Of a stretch of DNA of 64,000 nucleotides, positions 17,942 to 26,473 are shown piece after piece. Numbering within the stretch: the first letter of the stretch is position 1; the number at the start of each line of letters is the position of its first letter. The notes beneath the pieces are model-generated. The model worked only from the letters and a program-made list of their open reading frames with translations, was not told the DNA's origin and made no database searches. Both the position numbers and the translations under genes were made by a program. Source of the stretch: Paenibacillus agricola (GTDB taxonomy: Bacteria > Bacillota > Bacilli > Paenibacillales > NBRC-103111); the NCBI RefSeq assembly GCF_011440305.1, contig NZ_JAAOIW010000016.1, positions 62,001 through 126,000 of the forward strand. Direction: 5' to 3'.

Positions 17942-19291
17942 CTGTCTATTCAAAACTTTACCGTACTGCTGGACAAGCTTCTGGATTTAAATTGGGAGGA
18001 TCTTTCGGAGTCGACAATTGAACGAACCAAATGGATGATTGCTGACACTATGTTTGCTGCCTGGTATGGCATGGGTTCCAAAGAACTGCAAAATTATGTG
18101 AACGCCGTAGGTTGTAACCAAGCGGATGCCGTAAATACAATTCCTATAGTGGGGAGCGGACTCTACACCACACCTTACCATCATGCCATAATTCATGGAA
18201 CCGCGATTGTCTGCAATGAGCTTGATGAAGGCAATCAGTTCGCCAAAGGACATCCAGCAGCACATATCTTTGCACCTGCGTTCATTGCGGCTATTGAAAA
18301 CAATGCATCCGGATCTGATTTTATTAGGGCGTTCATCATTGGATACGAAGCTGCATCAAGGCTTGCATATGCCAGCAATATGAAAGATGACATGCACCCC
18401 CATGGAACTTGGGGTATCATCGGTGGAACCGTGGCGGCAGGTATTTTGCAGAAAAAAGAGAAAAAACAGATCATCGAAGCCGCCCTTCTGGCAGCGACAC
18501 TTCCCTTGACTACTTCATGGGAAGCAGCGGTTACAGGGATGACGGCAAGAAATCTATATACGGGTTTAGGAAGTCTGGTAGCTTATCAAGCTTTACAATT
18601 TCAGTCCTTTGGATTTCAGAGCAGTGCGCATGTAGTCGATCACGTGTGGGGGAGCCTCCTATCTGAGAGAATGAATTACGAATTATTTCTTCAAGATTTG
18701 TGGTCGCCTCCTTTACTAGAAAAAAATTATTTTAAATTGTATCCATCCTGCCGTTTCTCGCATTCCGCCATAGATGCGATGCTGAACTTGTTGCAGGATG
18801 AACAAGTGGTTATCGAGCAAGTTGAATCAGTCAAGGTCGATACTTATAATTTGGCAGCGCGTCTGGATAATCCTGATCCAAAAAATGATTTAGCGGCAAA
18901 GTTTTCAATTCCGTTTTTGCTCTCTACACTTTTACATGGCAATACGCTTTTTAATAGCTTTAATGAATCTGTTTTGTTTGATCCGTCGGTCCGTAGTTTA
19001 GCCAAAGAGATTAACGTCTGTGAAGATCCAGAAATGACGGAGCTTCTTCCCAATAAGCGAGCAGCGCGGGTCACCATTACATTGAAGAATGGCAACTCCA
19101 AAACGTCTTATGTTGATGCGGCTTCTGGTGGATATGAACAGTCCTTTCCAACAGCGAGAATGATGGAGAAGTTCAAACAGATGATGGCGTCCAGCTTGGA
19201 AGAGCAGCAGGTAGAGCGAATCGTCCAGGCAACGCTGGTATTAGATGAAACAAATCCATTCAAGCAATGGGTCATTGCACTCCAAAACTAA
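17942..19291 (+). CDS. MmgE/PrpD-family protein with a problematic start
   Basis: MmgE/PrpD members include 2-methylcitrate dehydratase, cis-aconitate decarboxylase and iminodisuccinate epimerase. The first ATG in frame is 18035, but the typical N-terminal helix continues upstream in the same frame (LDLNWEDLSESTIERTKWMIADT at about 17981-18049), back to a stop at 17933-17935, without ATG, GTG or TTG. I place the start at CTG 17942, 9 nt after GGGAG (17928-17932). Alternatively, one extra C at 17941-17942 has shifted the frame: without it, GTG 17932 would read into the same protein. Later motifs HPHGTWGIIGGTVAAGIL and KLYPSCRFSHSAID are intact. Confidence 0.78.
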   Translation: MSIQNFTVLLDKLLDLNWEDLSESTIERTKWMIADTMFAAWYGMGSKELQNYVNAVGCNQADAVNTIPIVGSGLYTTPYHHAIIHGTAIVCNELDEGNQFAKGHPAAHIFAPAFIAAIENNASGSDFIRAFIIGYEAASRLAYASNMKDDMHPHGTWGIIGGTVAAGILQKKEKKQIIEAALLAATLPLTTSWEAAVTGMTARNLYTGLGSLVAYQALQFQSFGFQSSAHVVDHVWGSLLSERMNYELFLQDLWSPPLLEKNYFKLYPSCRFSHSAIDAMLNLLQDEQVVIEQVESVKVDTYNLAARLDNPDPKNDLAAKFSIPFLLSTLLHGNTLFNSFNESVLFDPSVRSLAKEINVCEDPEMTELLPNKRAARVTITLKNGNSKTSYVDAASGGYEQSFPTARMMEKFKQMMASSLEEQQVERIVQATLVLDETNPFKQWVIALQN

Positions 19292-19310
19292 CCGAGAGAA
19301 GGGTTCAACT

Positions 19311-20153
19311 ATGAAAAGAGTACTCATTATTTTATTCATGCTTTCTTTAATTGCCAGCATTACCGCTTGTGGAACGAAAACTGATACAACACAAGGAACA
19401 GCTCAAAGTTCCGCGGCCCCTGCCAAACAGGAAGCGGTAGCGAACGATACACTTGCAAAAATCAAAAAAGACGGAAAAATCGTTATCGGTACGACTGGTA
19501 ACTTCCGCCCTTATTCGTACATGGACAGCAACAACCAGCTCGTTGGATATGACATTGAATGGGGTAACATGATCGCTAAGGAATTAGGAGTTAAAGCTGA
19601 ATTTGTTACAGGGCAATTCGCAGGCTTAATTCCCGGGCTGATTGCTAATAAATTCGACGTTCTGATGTCCGGAGCCAACATTACCGAAGAACGCAAACAA
19701 TCCATTGATTTCTCCGCATCCTATTCTCAAGACGGAGCCGTCGCTGTTATTAAAAAAGGCACGAATGCCGTACAAGACATCGCTGATATTAAAGGGAAAG
19801 TCGTTGGAGTTAATGCAGGTTCAGCTTTTGAAGCGGCTGTAAAAAGAATTGGCGGGTATAAAGATTTAAAGACGTACCCAGGTGCAGCTGAAAGCTTTGC
19901 AGACTTGCTTGCAGGTCGTGTCGATGTAGTTGCGATAGGTGTGGTTTCAGCTGCCGAATATATCAAGAACTCTCCATCGGGCAAAGATATTGAAATGGTT
20001 GGCGGGACGTTTGAAGTCAAAGATGTAGGTGTGGGCTTGCGAAAAAATGATGAGTTGAAAAAGGAAATCGATAGAATCATTGAAATGAAAAAGAAAGATG
20101 GCACTTATAACAAACTGACTCAACAATATTTTGGTTTAACATTTGATAAGTAA
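19311..20153 (+). CDS. Amino-acid-type ABC transporter substrate-binding lipoprotein
   Basis: 280 residues from ATG 19311, chosen over an upstream in-frame ATG (19245) because GAGAGAAGGG precedes it and a lipoprotein signal follows directly (LIASITAC, cysteine near residue 21). The mature part is a family 3 periplasmic-binding fold: GKIVIGTTGNFRPYSYMD, LVGYDIEWGNMIAKELG, DVLMSGANITEERKQSIDFS. This group binds polar amino acids and related small compounds. In this cluster it probably captures the ureide or amide substrate or an N-carbamoyl amino acid; that is inference. Confidence 0.9.
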   Translation: MKRVLIILFMLSLIASITACGTKTDTTQGTAQSSAAPAKQEAVANDTLAKIKKDGKIVIGTTGNFRPYSYMDSNNQLVGYDIEWGNMIAKELGVKAEFVTGQFAGLIPGLIANKFDVLMSGANITEERKQSIDFSASYSQDGAVAVIKKGTNAVQDIADIKGKVVGVNAGSAFEAAVKRIGGYKDLKTYPGAAESFADLLAGRVDVVAIGVVSAAEYIKNSPSGKDIEMVGGTFEVKDVGVGLRKNDELKKEIDRIIEMKKKDGTYNKLTQQYFGLTFDK

Positions 20154-20186
20154 GTCAACGAGAAGATGTGACAGGGGGGGATTAAC

Positions 20187-20846
20187 TTGAATGCTGAGGT
20201 CATAAAAAATGGATTGCCGTTTCTATTAGAAGGCGCATTAGTCACTTTTGAAATTTCCATATTAGCTATTCTGATCGGAACGGTCTTAGGATTTGTACTC
20301 TGCATGATGCGATTATCTCATATCCGCTTAGTACAACAAATTGCATTTACCTACATCTGGTTATTTCGTGGTTTGCCTCTTTTAATTATCTTGTTTTTAT
20401 TCTATTATGCAGCACCTTCAATTGGCATTACGTTGACAGCATTTGAAGCAGGGCTGCTCGGTATGTCACTGAACGCTGCTGCATATAAGGCTGAAATTAT
20501 CCGCTCCGGCATGCTGGCTGTGCAAAAGGGACAAATTGAAGCGGCTGAAGCGATTGGAATGAATCCTTTTCAGATCATGTTTCGGATTCGGATTCCACAA
20601 GTGATACGACTGATTATCCCGCCGTACATTAACAACTCGGTTGTTTTGTTAAAAGAATCTGCTCAGGTTTCCGTCATTACGGTTCCCGATCTCATGCTCA
20701 ATGCGCAAACTCAATACAGCAGCACTTATCTTCCATTAGAGACACTTGGCGTTGCTGCTGTTCTATATCTGATTATGACAAGCTCCCTCATGTTGGTTCA
20801 GACATGGACTGAGAAAAAGTTGAAGGTTGCCCAAAACAACAGATAG
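20187..20846 (+). CDS. Amino-acid-type ABC transporter permease (HisM/GlnP-like)
   Basis: 219 residues with about five membrane helices. The HisMQ-type signature is LLGMSLNAAAYKAEIIRSGMLAVQKGQIEAAEAIGMNPFQIMFRIRIPQ, the ATPase-contacting EAA loop. The start is TTG 20187 behind AGGGGGGG at 20173-20180; an ATG at 20191 is out of frame. It should form a homodimeric channel with the flanking binding protein and ATPase. Confidence 0.9.
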   Translation: MNAEVIKNGLPFLLEGALVTFEISILAILIGTVLGFVLCMMRLSHIRLVQQIAFTYIWLFRGLPLLIILFLFYYAAPSIGITLTAFEAGLLGMSLNAAAYKAEIIRSGMLAVQKGQIEAAEAIGMNPFQIMFRIRIPQVIRLIIPPYINNSVVLLKESAQVSVITVPDLMLNAQTQYSSTYLPLETLGVAAVLYLIMTSSLMLVQTWTEKKLKVAQNNR

Positions 20847-20876
20847 CCTATGAAAATGACGTTAGGGGATATGCGA

Positions 20877-21644
20877 ATGACTACGATTGAGTTGAAAAAA
20901 ATTCAGAAAAAGTACGGAGAAAAAGTCGTTTTGGACAATGTCAGTTTGAGCATCAAAAAAGGGGAAGTCGTTTCTGTCATCGGCCCCAGTGGTGCAGGAA
21001 AAAGCACCTTGCTTCGCTGTATTAATTTTCTAGAGGTTCCCTCGGGCGGCGAAATCATCATAGAAGGTCAACCTATTCAATATTCGGTAAACAGTATTGG
21101 GCAGTTAACTTTGATGTCCAAAATCAAAATGAGTAAGGTACGAAGTAAAGTAGGCATGGTTTTTCAACACTTTAATTTGTGGAAACATAAGACGGTATTG
21201 GAGAATATTATTGAAGGTCCTATCATTGTTAAGAAAAAGACTAAAGCCGAAGCGATTGAAAAAGCAGACGAACTTTTAAATAAGGTTGGCTTGTACGAGA
21301 AACGAAATGATCATCCTAGCGATTTATCAGGAGGCCAGCAGCAGCGAATTGCTATTGCCAGAGCTCTTGCCATGGAACCCACCGTGATGTTGTTTGACGA
21401 ATGTACCTCTGCCCTTGACCCTGAACTCGTCGGAGAAGTCCTGCAAATTATGACGGATCTTGCCAAGGAAGGCATGACCATGATGATCGTTACTCATGAG
21501 ATGAGGTTTGCTAAACAAGTATCCGACCGAGTTATATTTATGGAAAATGGACGAATTGTGGTGGAGGGAAGTCCCACACAAATATTTGATTCTAATGACA
21601 ATGATCGAGTTACCCGTTTCTTAAGCAGTATTCAAAATGATTAA
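20877..21644 (+). CDS. Amino-acid-type ABC transporter ATPase (GlnQ-like)
   Basis: 255 residues from ATG 20877, which lies 7 nt after AGGGGA (20864-20869); the earlier in-frame ATG at 20850 has no ribosome site. Walker [11 protein letters not shown]-loop [11 protein letters not shown], signature LSGGQQQR, Walker [14 protein letters not shown] and the switch histidine in IVTHEM are all present. A short insert ([23 protein letters not shown]) between Walker A and the Q-loop is slightly longer than in GlnQ. It energises the importer of this cluster. Confidence 0.92.
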   Translation: MTTIELKKIQKKYGEKVVLDNVSLSIKKGEVVSVIGPSGAGKSTLLRCINFLEVPSGGEIIIEGQPIQYSVNSIGQLTLMSKIKMSKVRSKVGMVFQHFNLWKHKTVLENIIEGPIIVKKKTKAEAIEKADELLNKVGLYEKRNDHPSDLSGGQQQRIAIARALAMEPTVMLFDECTSALDPELVGEVLQIMTDLAKEGMTMMIVTHEMRFAKQVSDRVIFMENGRIVVEGSPTQIFDSNDNDRVTRFLSSIQND

Positions 21645-21727
21645 TAGATATTATTTCATGCGAGTTTCGAAAGTGATTTCGACATAGGCCGAGAGGCAAC
21701 TTAATAAAAAGGAGGCGAATCAAAAGA

Positions 21728-22969
21728 ATGCAAATAAAACCTAGTATGGAAAAGATTCGGCAGGATATTGATACCTTAGCGACGTTCGTCGATACAAGCA
21801 AACCGGGTTGGACCCGTAGACCCTTCACACGCTGGTATGTGCAAAGTAGAGAATGGTTGACGAAACAGATGACGGAAATTGGAATGGAAGTGGAAATCGA
21901 CGCTGCCTCCAATTTAATTGGTAGAATTCCTGGCAGCGATCCTAACCTTAAGCCCATTATGGTGGGCTCACATACGGATACAGTGACAGGGGGAGGGCGA
22001 TTTGACGGAATTATCGGCGTTGTAGCCGGATTGGAAATAGCACGCTCACTGAAACAAGCCGGGATTACCCTATGTCATCCGTTGGAAGTGGTTGATTTTA
22101 CGGCCGAAGAGCCGAGTGAATTCGGGATTTCAACTATAGGCAGTCGTGGCATGGTCGATAATCTTTCGGAAGAAATGTTAGAGAGAAAAGACCCAGCAGG
22201 TCTTGTTCTAAATGATGCCATTCTACAGATAGGTGGCAAACCAAGTGCGATTTCAGAGGAAGCACGAAGGAAAGGCGCTGCTGCTTTATATCTTGAGCTT
22301 CACATTGAACAAGGACCTGTGTTAGAACAAACGGGTAATAAGCTTGGTGTCGTAACGGGAATTGTAGGCATTCAGCGTTATCGGGTCGTCGTTGAGGGTA
22401 GCCCGAACCATGCTGGTACCACCCCTATGAATATGAGAATGGATGCCTTAACGGGTGCCGCACAAGTCATACTGGAACTAGAATCGCTTTGCCGGGAAAC
22501 CTATGCTGAACCTGTGGTGGGCACAGTTGGAAAGTTGAACGTCGAACCTAACGCATCAAATGTCATCCCCGGTCGTGTTGTATTTGACTTAGAAGTCCGC
22601 TCGCTGGATACCGATATTTTAGAACGAATTATTGTTAAATTACAAAAAAACTCGCTTGAAATTGCAGATAAGCGCAGCTTGAAGGTAAGCTTTGATAGCC
22701 TGTCCAAATCGGAGCCTATTCTTGTCACCTCGGAGGTGCAAAATTTGGTTTGGGAATCTTGCCAAGCCACGGCGCCTACTATTTCTTTGCCGAGTGGTGC
22801 TGGTCACGATGCGAACCAACTTGCAAGAATTACCTCTATCGGCATGATCTTCGTTCCAAGTAAAGATGGAAGAAGCCATTGCCCGGAAGAATGGACATCT
22901 TACGAGGATGTTACCTTAGGAGTGGAAGCCTTAACCCGTGCAGTTTTACTTTTTGATGAAAAGGCCTAA
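21728..22969 (+). CDS. M20-family hydantoinase/carbamoylase or allantoate amidohydrolase
   Basis: 413 residues, the usual size. Metal and catalytic motifs: GSHTDTVTGGGRFDGIIGVVAGLE, DFTAEEPSEFGISTIGSRGM and ELHIEQGPVLE; the dimer-domain motif is GSPNHAGTTPMNMRMDAL; SGAGHDANQLA is near the C-terminus. The family removes the carbamoyl group from N-carbamoyl amino acids (HyuC) or ammonia and CO2 from allantoate (AllC). With the cyclic amidohydrolase it forms the second hydrolytic step. ATG 21728 follows AAAAAGGAGG. The last gene of the cluster. Confidence 0.88.
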   Translation: MQIKPSMEKIRQDIDTLATFVDTSKPGWTRRPFTRWYVQSREWLTKQMTEIGMEVEIDAASNLIGRIPGSDPNLKPIMVGSHTDTVTGGGRFDGIIGVVAGLEIARSLKQAGITLCHPLEVVDFTAEEPSEFGISTIGSRGMVDNLSEEMLERKDPAGLVLNDAILQIGGKPSAISEEARRKGAAALYLELHIEQGPVLEQTGNKLGVVTGIVGIQRYRVVVEGSPNHAGTTPMNMRMDALTGAAQVILELESLCRETYAEPVVGTVGKLNVEPNASNVIPGRVVFDLEVRSLDTDILERIIVKLQKNSLEIADKRSLKVSFDSLSKSEPILVTSEVQNLVWESCQATAPTISLPSGAGHDANQLARITSIGMIFVPSKDGRSHCPEEWTSYEDVTLGVEALTRAVLLFDEKA

Positions 22970-23001
22970 GACTTCGTAGATTCCTTGTTAATAGTGTTGT
23001 T

Positions 23002-23034
23002 ACCCGGGGAGCGGTGTAGCTGCTACTCCGGGTC
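23002..23034 (+). terminator. Hairpin closing the ureide cluster
   Basis: ACCCGGGGAG (from 23002) pairs with CTCCGGGT (23026-23033) with one bulge. Only a short CTTATAA follows, so it is a weak intrinsic terminator. It lies between the M20 gene and the first PhoP-box-like array. Confidence 0.5.
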
Positions 23035-23041
23035 TTATAAA

Positions 23042-23095
23042 TTAACACAAAGTATAGACAATCTTTACACTGCCTACATGTTGACAAGATATACT
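23042..23095 (+). promoter_or_regulatory. PhoP box-like promoter of the hexapeptide acyltransferase
   Basis: Hexamers TTAACA (23042), TATAGA (23053), TTTACA (23064) and TACATG (23075) are spaced exactly 11 bp apart, as in Bacillus PhoP-binding sites (TT[A/T/C]ACA-type repeats). A -10 TATACT lies at 23090-23095. With transcription starting near 23101 the hexamers span about -60 to -22, where PhoP binds at activated promoters in B. subtilis. The first and third hexamers match well, the other two are weaker. Confidence 0.6.
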
Positions 23096-23111
23096 TGAAT
23101 CATATGCCGAA

Positions 23112-23780
23112 ATGAAAGAGGAGATGATTCAAGTCGCACTAACCTATATCAATCATGAGACGAAAAAGAAATCTTTGAGTATTGAACCTACGATTCACGA
23201 TACGGCAAGCTTGCATAAGTGTTATGTGGGAGAATGGACGGCTATTGGAGCCAGAAGCCGCATGAATGAAGTCACATTTGGAGATTACAGCTACTGTGTG
23301 GATGAAGTGCAGATTAATTATGCCGAGATTGGCAAGTTTTGCTCCATTGCTTCCCATGTTTGCATCAATCCAGGCAACCATCCCATGTGGCGGGTTACCC
23401 AGCATCACTCCACTTACCGTAAAACTTCTTATCAATTTGCTGAGTCGGATGATTTGGAATTTTTTGATTGGAGAAGATCCCGTAAAGTTACCATTGGCCA
23501 TGACGTTTGGATAGGACACGGAGTTACGGTTATGCCCGGCGTGAGCATTGGCACAGGCGCAGTTATAGGATCGGGAGCTGTAGTGACTAAGGACGTAGAG
23601 CCATATACGATCGTTGCCGGTGTGCCAGCCAAGCTCATCAAGGAAAGATTCTCTCCCGATAAAGCTCGTCAATTGCTTGAAATCGCATGGTGGGATTGGC
23701 CTCGTGACATTTTGCAGGAAAGGTTTGAAGAATTAAATAATCTAGATGCTTTTATTGGTCGTTATGGAAATAAACGGTAA
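23112..23780 (+). CDS. Phosphonate-associated hexapeptide-repeat acyltransferase
   Basis: 222 residues forming a left-handed beta helix: EIGKFCSIASHVCINPGNHPMWR and VTIGHDVWIGHGVTVMPGVSIGTGAVIGSGAVVTKDVEPYTIVAGVPAKLIK. It has the long loop (TQHHSTYRKTSY, DWRRSRKV) seen in chloramphenicol/xenobiotic acyltransferase relatives. The N-terminal IEPTIHDTASL and DYSYCVDEVQINYAEIGKFCSIASH agree with the transferase group found in C-P lyase loci. It probably acetylates a phosphonate, perhaps an aminoalkylphosphonate, before or during breakdown; substrate not shown. ATG 23112 has a poor ribosome site and ATG 23124 touches GAGGAG, so the start is uncertain. Confidence 0.8.
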   Translation: MKEEMIQVALTYINHETKKKSLSIEPTIHDTASLHKCYVGEWTAIGARSRMNEVTFGDYSYCVDEVQINYAEIGKFCSIASHVCINPGNHPMWRVTQHHSTYRKTSYQFAESDDLEFFDWRRSRKVTIGHDVWIGHGVTVMPGVSIGTGAVIGSGAVVTKDVEPYTIVAGVPAKLIKERFSPDKARQLLEIAWWDWPRDILQERFEELNNLDAFIGRYGNKR

Positions 23781-23783
23781 TGT

Positions 23784-23822
23784 AAACACCCTTCTATGTG
23801 CATATAGAGGGGTGTTTTTTTA
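23784..23822 (+). terminator. Intrinsic terminator after the acyltransferase
   Basis: AACACCCTTCTAT and ATATAGAGGGGTGTT form a long stem around a GTGC loop, followed by seven or more T residues (23814-23821). Confidence 0.9.
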
Positions 23823-23836
23823 TTGTCTGAACATTC

Positions 23837-23890
23837 TTAACATTATCTTAATTTAATGTTAACACTGCGCTGTTGTAGACAAGTTAACTT
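23837..23890 (+). promoter_or_regulatory. PhoP box-like array and overlapping palindrome before phnF
   Basis: TTAACA (23837), TTAATT (23848) and TTAACA (23859) are 11 bp apart. A weak -10 (TTAACT, 23884-23889) falls at the same offset as in the array at 23042. The same bases also form a perfect inverted repeat, TTAACATTA (23837-23845) N8 TAATGTTAA (23854-23862), which could instead or in addition be a dimeric repressor operator, for example for PhnF. GGAGGTGAT at 23915-23923 is a very strong ribosome site for phnF. Confidence 0.65.
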
Positions 23891-23926
23891 CTAGTAAGGG
23901 GCAAACGAAAGAATGGAGGTGATACG

Positions 23927-24670
23927 ATGATGCAGGAATCAGACCTGCAGGATGCAACTCCCCGCTATCTTGAGATTGCGGATGTACTTCAAAGCGAGAT
24001 TGTGAAAGGGAGCTACAAATTAGATGAGCGTTTACCATCAGAGGCGCAGTTGTGCAGTCGTTTTCGTGAGAATCGGTATACGATTAGACAGGCATTAGAA
24101 CTTCTTATGCATTCGGGAATTATCCGTTCGCATCAGGGCAAGGGACATTATGTTTGTGAAAAGCCGCTTAACCTTCAATATACAATCACACCCAATACGA
24201 GGTTTTCTAATGAAATTACTTTGCTTGGTTGTACGCCCAAAGCGAAGCTGCTTAAGCAGGAAAAGTTGATTCCTCCTGAAGACATCGCAGTTGCTTTGAA
24301 GCTTGGACCAGAGGAGGACGCGTATCGTTTAGAAATTTTACGATATGCCGACAGTGTCCCTCTCGCATGGAATGTGACATGGCTGCCAAGTAAGTATTTC
24401 CCTGGGCTTTTGGATCACACACGTTGCTTAGGCTCTTTGTACGCTATGCTCGAAGGTGTTTACGGTATGCAGCTGCACCGAATATGGTCGACGTTTCAGG
24501 CCACGTATCCGACAGCTATGGAGGCCAGCTATTTAAAAATTCCGCCGAATACGAATCTGTTACATATCGAAAGTGTTATGAGGGATGACGATAGGCAACT
24601 AGTGGAGTATACATCAGCGAAATATCGTGGGGATTTGTGCCGTGTCTCCATTGAATTTGAACAAAAATGA
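23927..24670 (+). CDS. phnF: GntR/HutC-family regulator of phosphonate use (PhnF)
   Basis: 247 residues: an N-terminal GntR winged helix (RYLEIADVLQSEIVKGSYKLDERLPSEAQLCSRFRENRYTIRQALELL) and a C-terminal UTRA effector domain (TRFSNEITLLGCTPKAKLL, DRQLVEYTSAKYRGDLCRVSIEFE). First gene of the C-P lyase operon, the usual place of phnF, where it represses phn or related uptake genes. ATG 23927 follows a strong GGAGGTGAT. It probably binds the palindrome over the promoter just upstream; this is inference. Confidence 0.88.
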   Translation: MMQESDLQDATPRYLEIADVLQSEIVKGSYKLDERLPSEAQLCSRFRENRYTIRQALELLMHSGIIRSHQGKGHYVCEKPLNLQYTITPNTRFSNEITLLGCTPKAKLLKQEKLIPPEDIAVALKLGPEEDAYRLEILRYADSVPLAWNVTWLPSKYFPGLLDHTRCLGSLYAMLEGVYGMQLHRIWSTFQATYPTAMEASYLKIPPNTNLLHIESVMRDDDRQLVEYTSAKYRGDLCRVSIEFEQK

Positions 24671-24701
24671 GTTGGACTAAAAAATTGATGGAGGAAAAAA
24701 C

Positions 24702-25682
24702 ATGAATAAGTTTCAGTTAGCTTCTAAGCTTTGGAGAAATCAGTTTGCACTACTTGTGGTATTGGTACTGGCTATCCTTGCAGCAGGCTGCGGTCAGAGA
24801 ATGGCGGATTCGGGCAAACCGGAAGCACAGGCTGCAGGAGCAGCTGTGGTCAAAGAAGTGGATGCACCGAAAATGCCGGAAGTGCTCCGCGTTGGTGTAT
24901 TGCCAGGCGAAGAAGAAGGAAAGCTTTCACGCGGCAATAAGAAATTCGTTGAGGATTTGGGTATAGCTACCGGGTTGAAGACGGAGCTATTCGTAGGCGA
25001 TGACTACACAGCGGTTATTGAAGCCATGCGTACAAAAAAAATCGATATCGCTTCATTCGGACCGTTCGCCTATATTATTGCTGCTGAACGCAGCGGAGCT
25101 GTCCCGTTTGCCGTGAAAGCAACCAGCTTGGAGGCAGCCTTTTATAACAGCTTGGTCGTCGTCCCTGCTAGTTCAACAGCACAAACGATAGCTGATTTAA
25201 AAGGAAAAACGTTTTTGTTCGCAGATCCGGCCTCCGCTTCCGGCCACCTGTTTCCACGGGCCATCTTCATTAACAAATTAGGAGTCAAGAATGAAGATAT
25301 AGAATCTTTTTTCTCCAATGTATCTTTTTCCGGTGGTCATGATAAGTCAATTATGGCTATTGCCAAAGGCACTGCAGACGGAGCAGGGGTATGTGACACC
25401 TGTATACAAAAAGTAATCGACGCTGGACTTGTTAAGACAACCGACTTCCGTATCTTGGCTAAATCCGATCCGATCCCAACGAGCCCGTATACGTATCGTA
25501 AAGATCTTCCGGTCGAGCTGGTAGAAAAAATCAAAACGTTTATGTTTGATTACCATACGAAAAATCCTCAATTTTTTGCTAATGGCACCCAAAAATTTTT
25601 CCCGATTGAAGATAAAGACTTCAAGGTTGTCAAAGATACGGCCAAAGCACTCAATATGGATCCAGCACAATTATTGAAATAG
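24702..25682 (+). CDS. phnD: Phosphonate ABC transporter substrate-binding lipoprotein
   Basis: 326 residues with a lipoprotein signal (ILAAGCGQ). PhnD-type motifs: LRVGVLPGEEEGKL, FVGDDYTAVIEAMRTKKIDIASFGPFAYIIAAERSGAVP, and LKGKTFLFADPASASGHLFPRAIF, with the serine-rich loop that holds the phosphonate group, then SGGHDKSIMAIAKGTADGAGVCD. It delivers phosphonates to PhnE and PhnC. It follows phnF by 31 bp and precedes phnC by 12 bp. Ligand range is unknown. Confidence 0.94.
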   Translation: MNKFQLASKLWRNQFALLVVLVLAILAAGCGQRMADSGKPEAQAAGAAVVKEVDAPKMPEVLRVGVLPGEEEGKLSRGNKKFVEDLGIATGLKTELFVGDDYTAVIEAMRTKKIDIASFGPFAYIIAAERSGAVPFAVKATSLEAAFYNSLVVVPASSTAQTIADLKGKTFLFADPASASGHLFPRAIFINKLGVKNEDIESFFSNVSFSGGHDKSIMAIAKGTADGAGVCDTCIQKVIDAGLVKTTDFRILAKSDPIPTSPYTYRKDLPVELVEKIKTFMFDYHTKNPQFFANGTQKFFPIEDKDFKVVKDTAKALNMDPAQLLK

Positions 25683-25694
25683 CAGGAAGGTACG

Positions 25695-26450
25695 GTGAGC
25701 GGAAACATGGCAGCTCTTTTGGAAATCCGTAATTTAAAAAAGGTGTATAACGATGGAACTACTGCGCTGCAAGGTGTTGATTTTAAGGTGGACCGAGGCG
25801 AATTCGTAGTTGTGATCGGCTCCAGTGGAGCAGGTAAAAGTACGCTGCTGCGCTGTATTAACCGCTTGGTGCAGCCGTCGGAAGGCTCCGTAATGTTCAA
25901 TAATATGGATGCCACCAAAGCGAGCCATAGTCAAGTAAGAAAGCTGCGCCGTGAGGTTGGGATGATTTTTCAAGGCTTCAATCTAATTGAACGCGTATCG
26001 GTGTTGACAAACGTATTGCACGGACGTCTCGGCTATATGAACCAACTGATGGGCACACTTGGTATGTTCTCCAAACACGACATTGAAGAGGCCAAAAAAA
26101 TTCTGCACCGTCTTGGACTCCATCAGCAGATTTATAAAAGAGCGGATGAATTAAGTGGAGGGCAGCAGCAGCGAGTCGGCATTGCCCGTGCGCTCTCACA
26201 GCAGCCTCAGTTGATCCTTGCGGATGAGCCCATTGCAAGCCTTGATCCCGTGACGTCGGAGACGATTATGAATCATCTCCATACGATTTGTCAGGAGGAT
26301 GGCATTACTTGCGTTGTCAATCTCCATCAGGTTGAGGTAGCCAAAAAATATGCAACACGAATTATCGGTATTCATAAGGGAACCGTTGCTTTTGACGGCA
26401 AGCCGGATGAATTGTCGGATGAAGTCATACAGCATATTTACCAGAAATAG
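25695..26450 (+). CDS. phnC: Phosphonate ABC transporter ATPase
   Basis: 251 residues. Walker A GSSGAGKST, Q-loop FQGFNLIERVSVLTNVLHGRLG (the long NVLHGRLGY insert is typical of PhnC), signature LSGGQQQR, Walker B LILADEPIASLDP and the H-loop in VNLHQVEVAKKY. The start is GTG 25695 behind AGGAAGG; ATG 25707 is an in-frame alternative. The phnC-phnE-phnE order and tight spacing show one transcript with the genes around it. Confidence 0.94.
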   Translation: MSGNMAALLEIRNLKKVYNDGTTALQGVDFKVDRGEFVVVIGSSGAGKSTLLRCINRLVQPSEGSVMFNNMDATKASHSQVRKLRREVGMIFQGFNLIERVSVLTNVLHGRLGYMNQLMGTLGMFSKHDIEEAKKILHRLGLHQQIYKRADELSGGQQQRVGIARALSQQPQLILADEPIASLDPVTSETIMNHLHTICQEDGITCVVNLHQVEVAKKYATRIIGIHKGTVAFDGKPDELSDEVIQHIYQK

Positions 26451-26473
26451 TCCGGAAAGGGGCTTGCCACGCG

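Noticed and set aside
23081-23095. TTGACA plus TATACT as a classical promoter
   Set aside because: The spacer is only 3 bp. TATACT is kept as a -10 with the PhoP-like hexamers in place of a -35.
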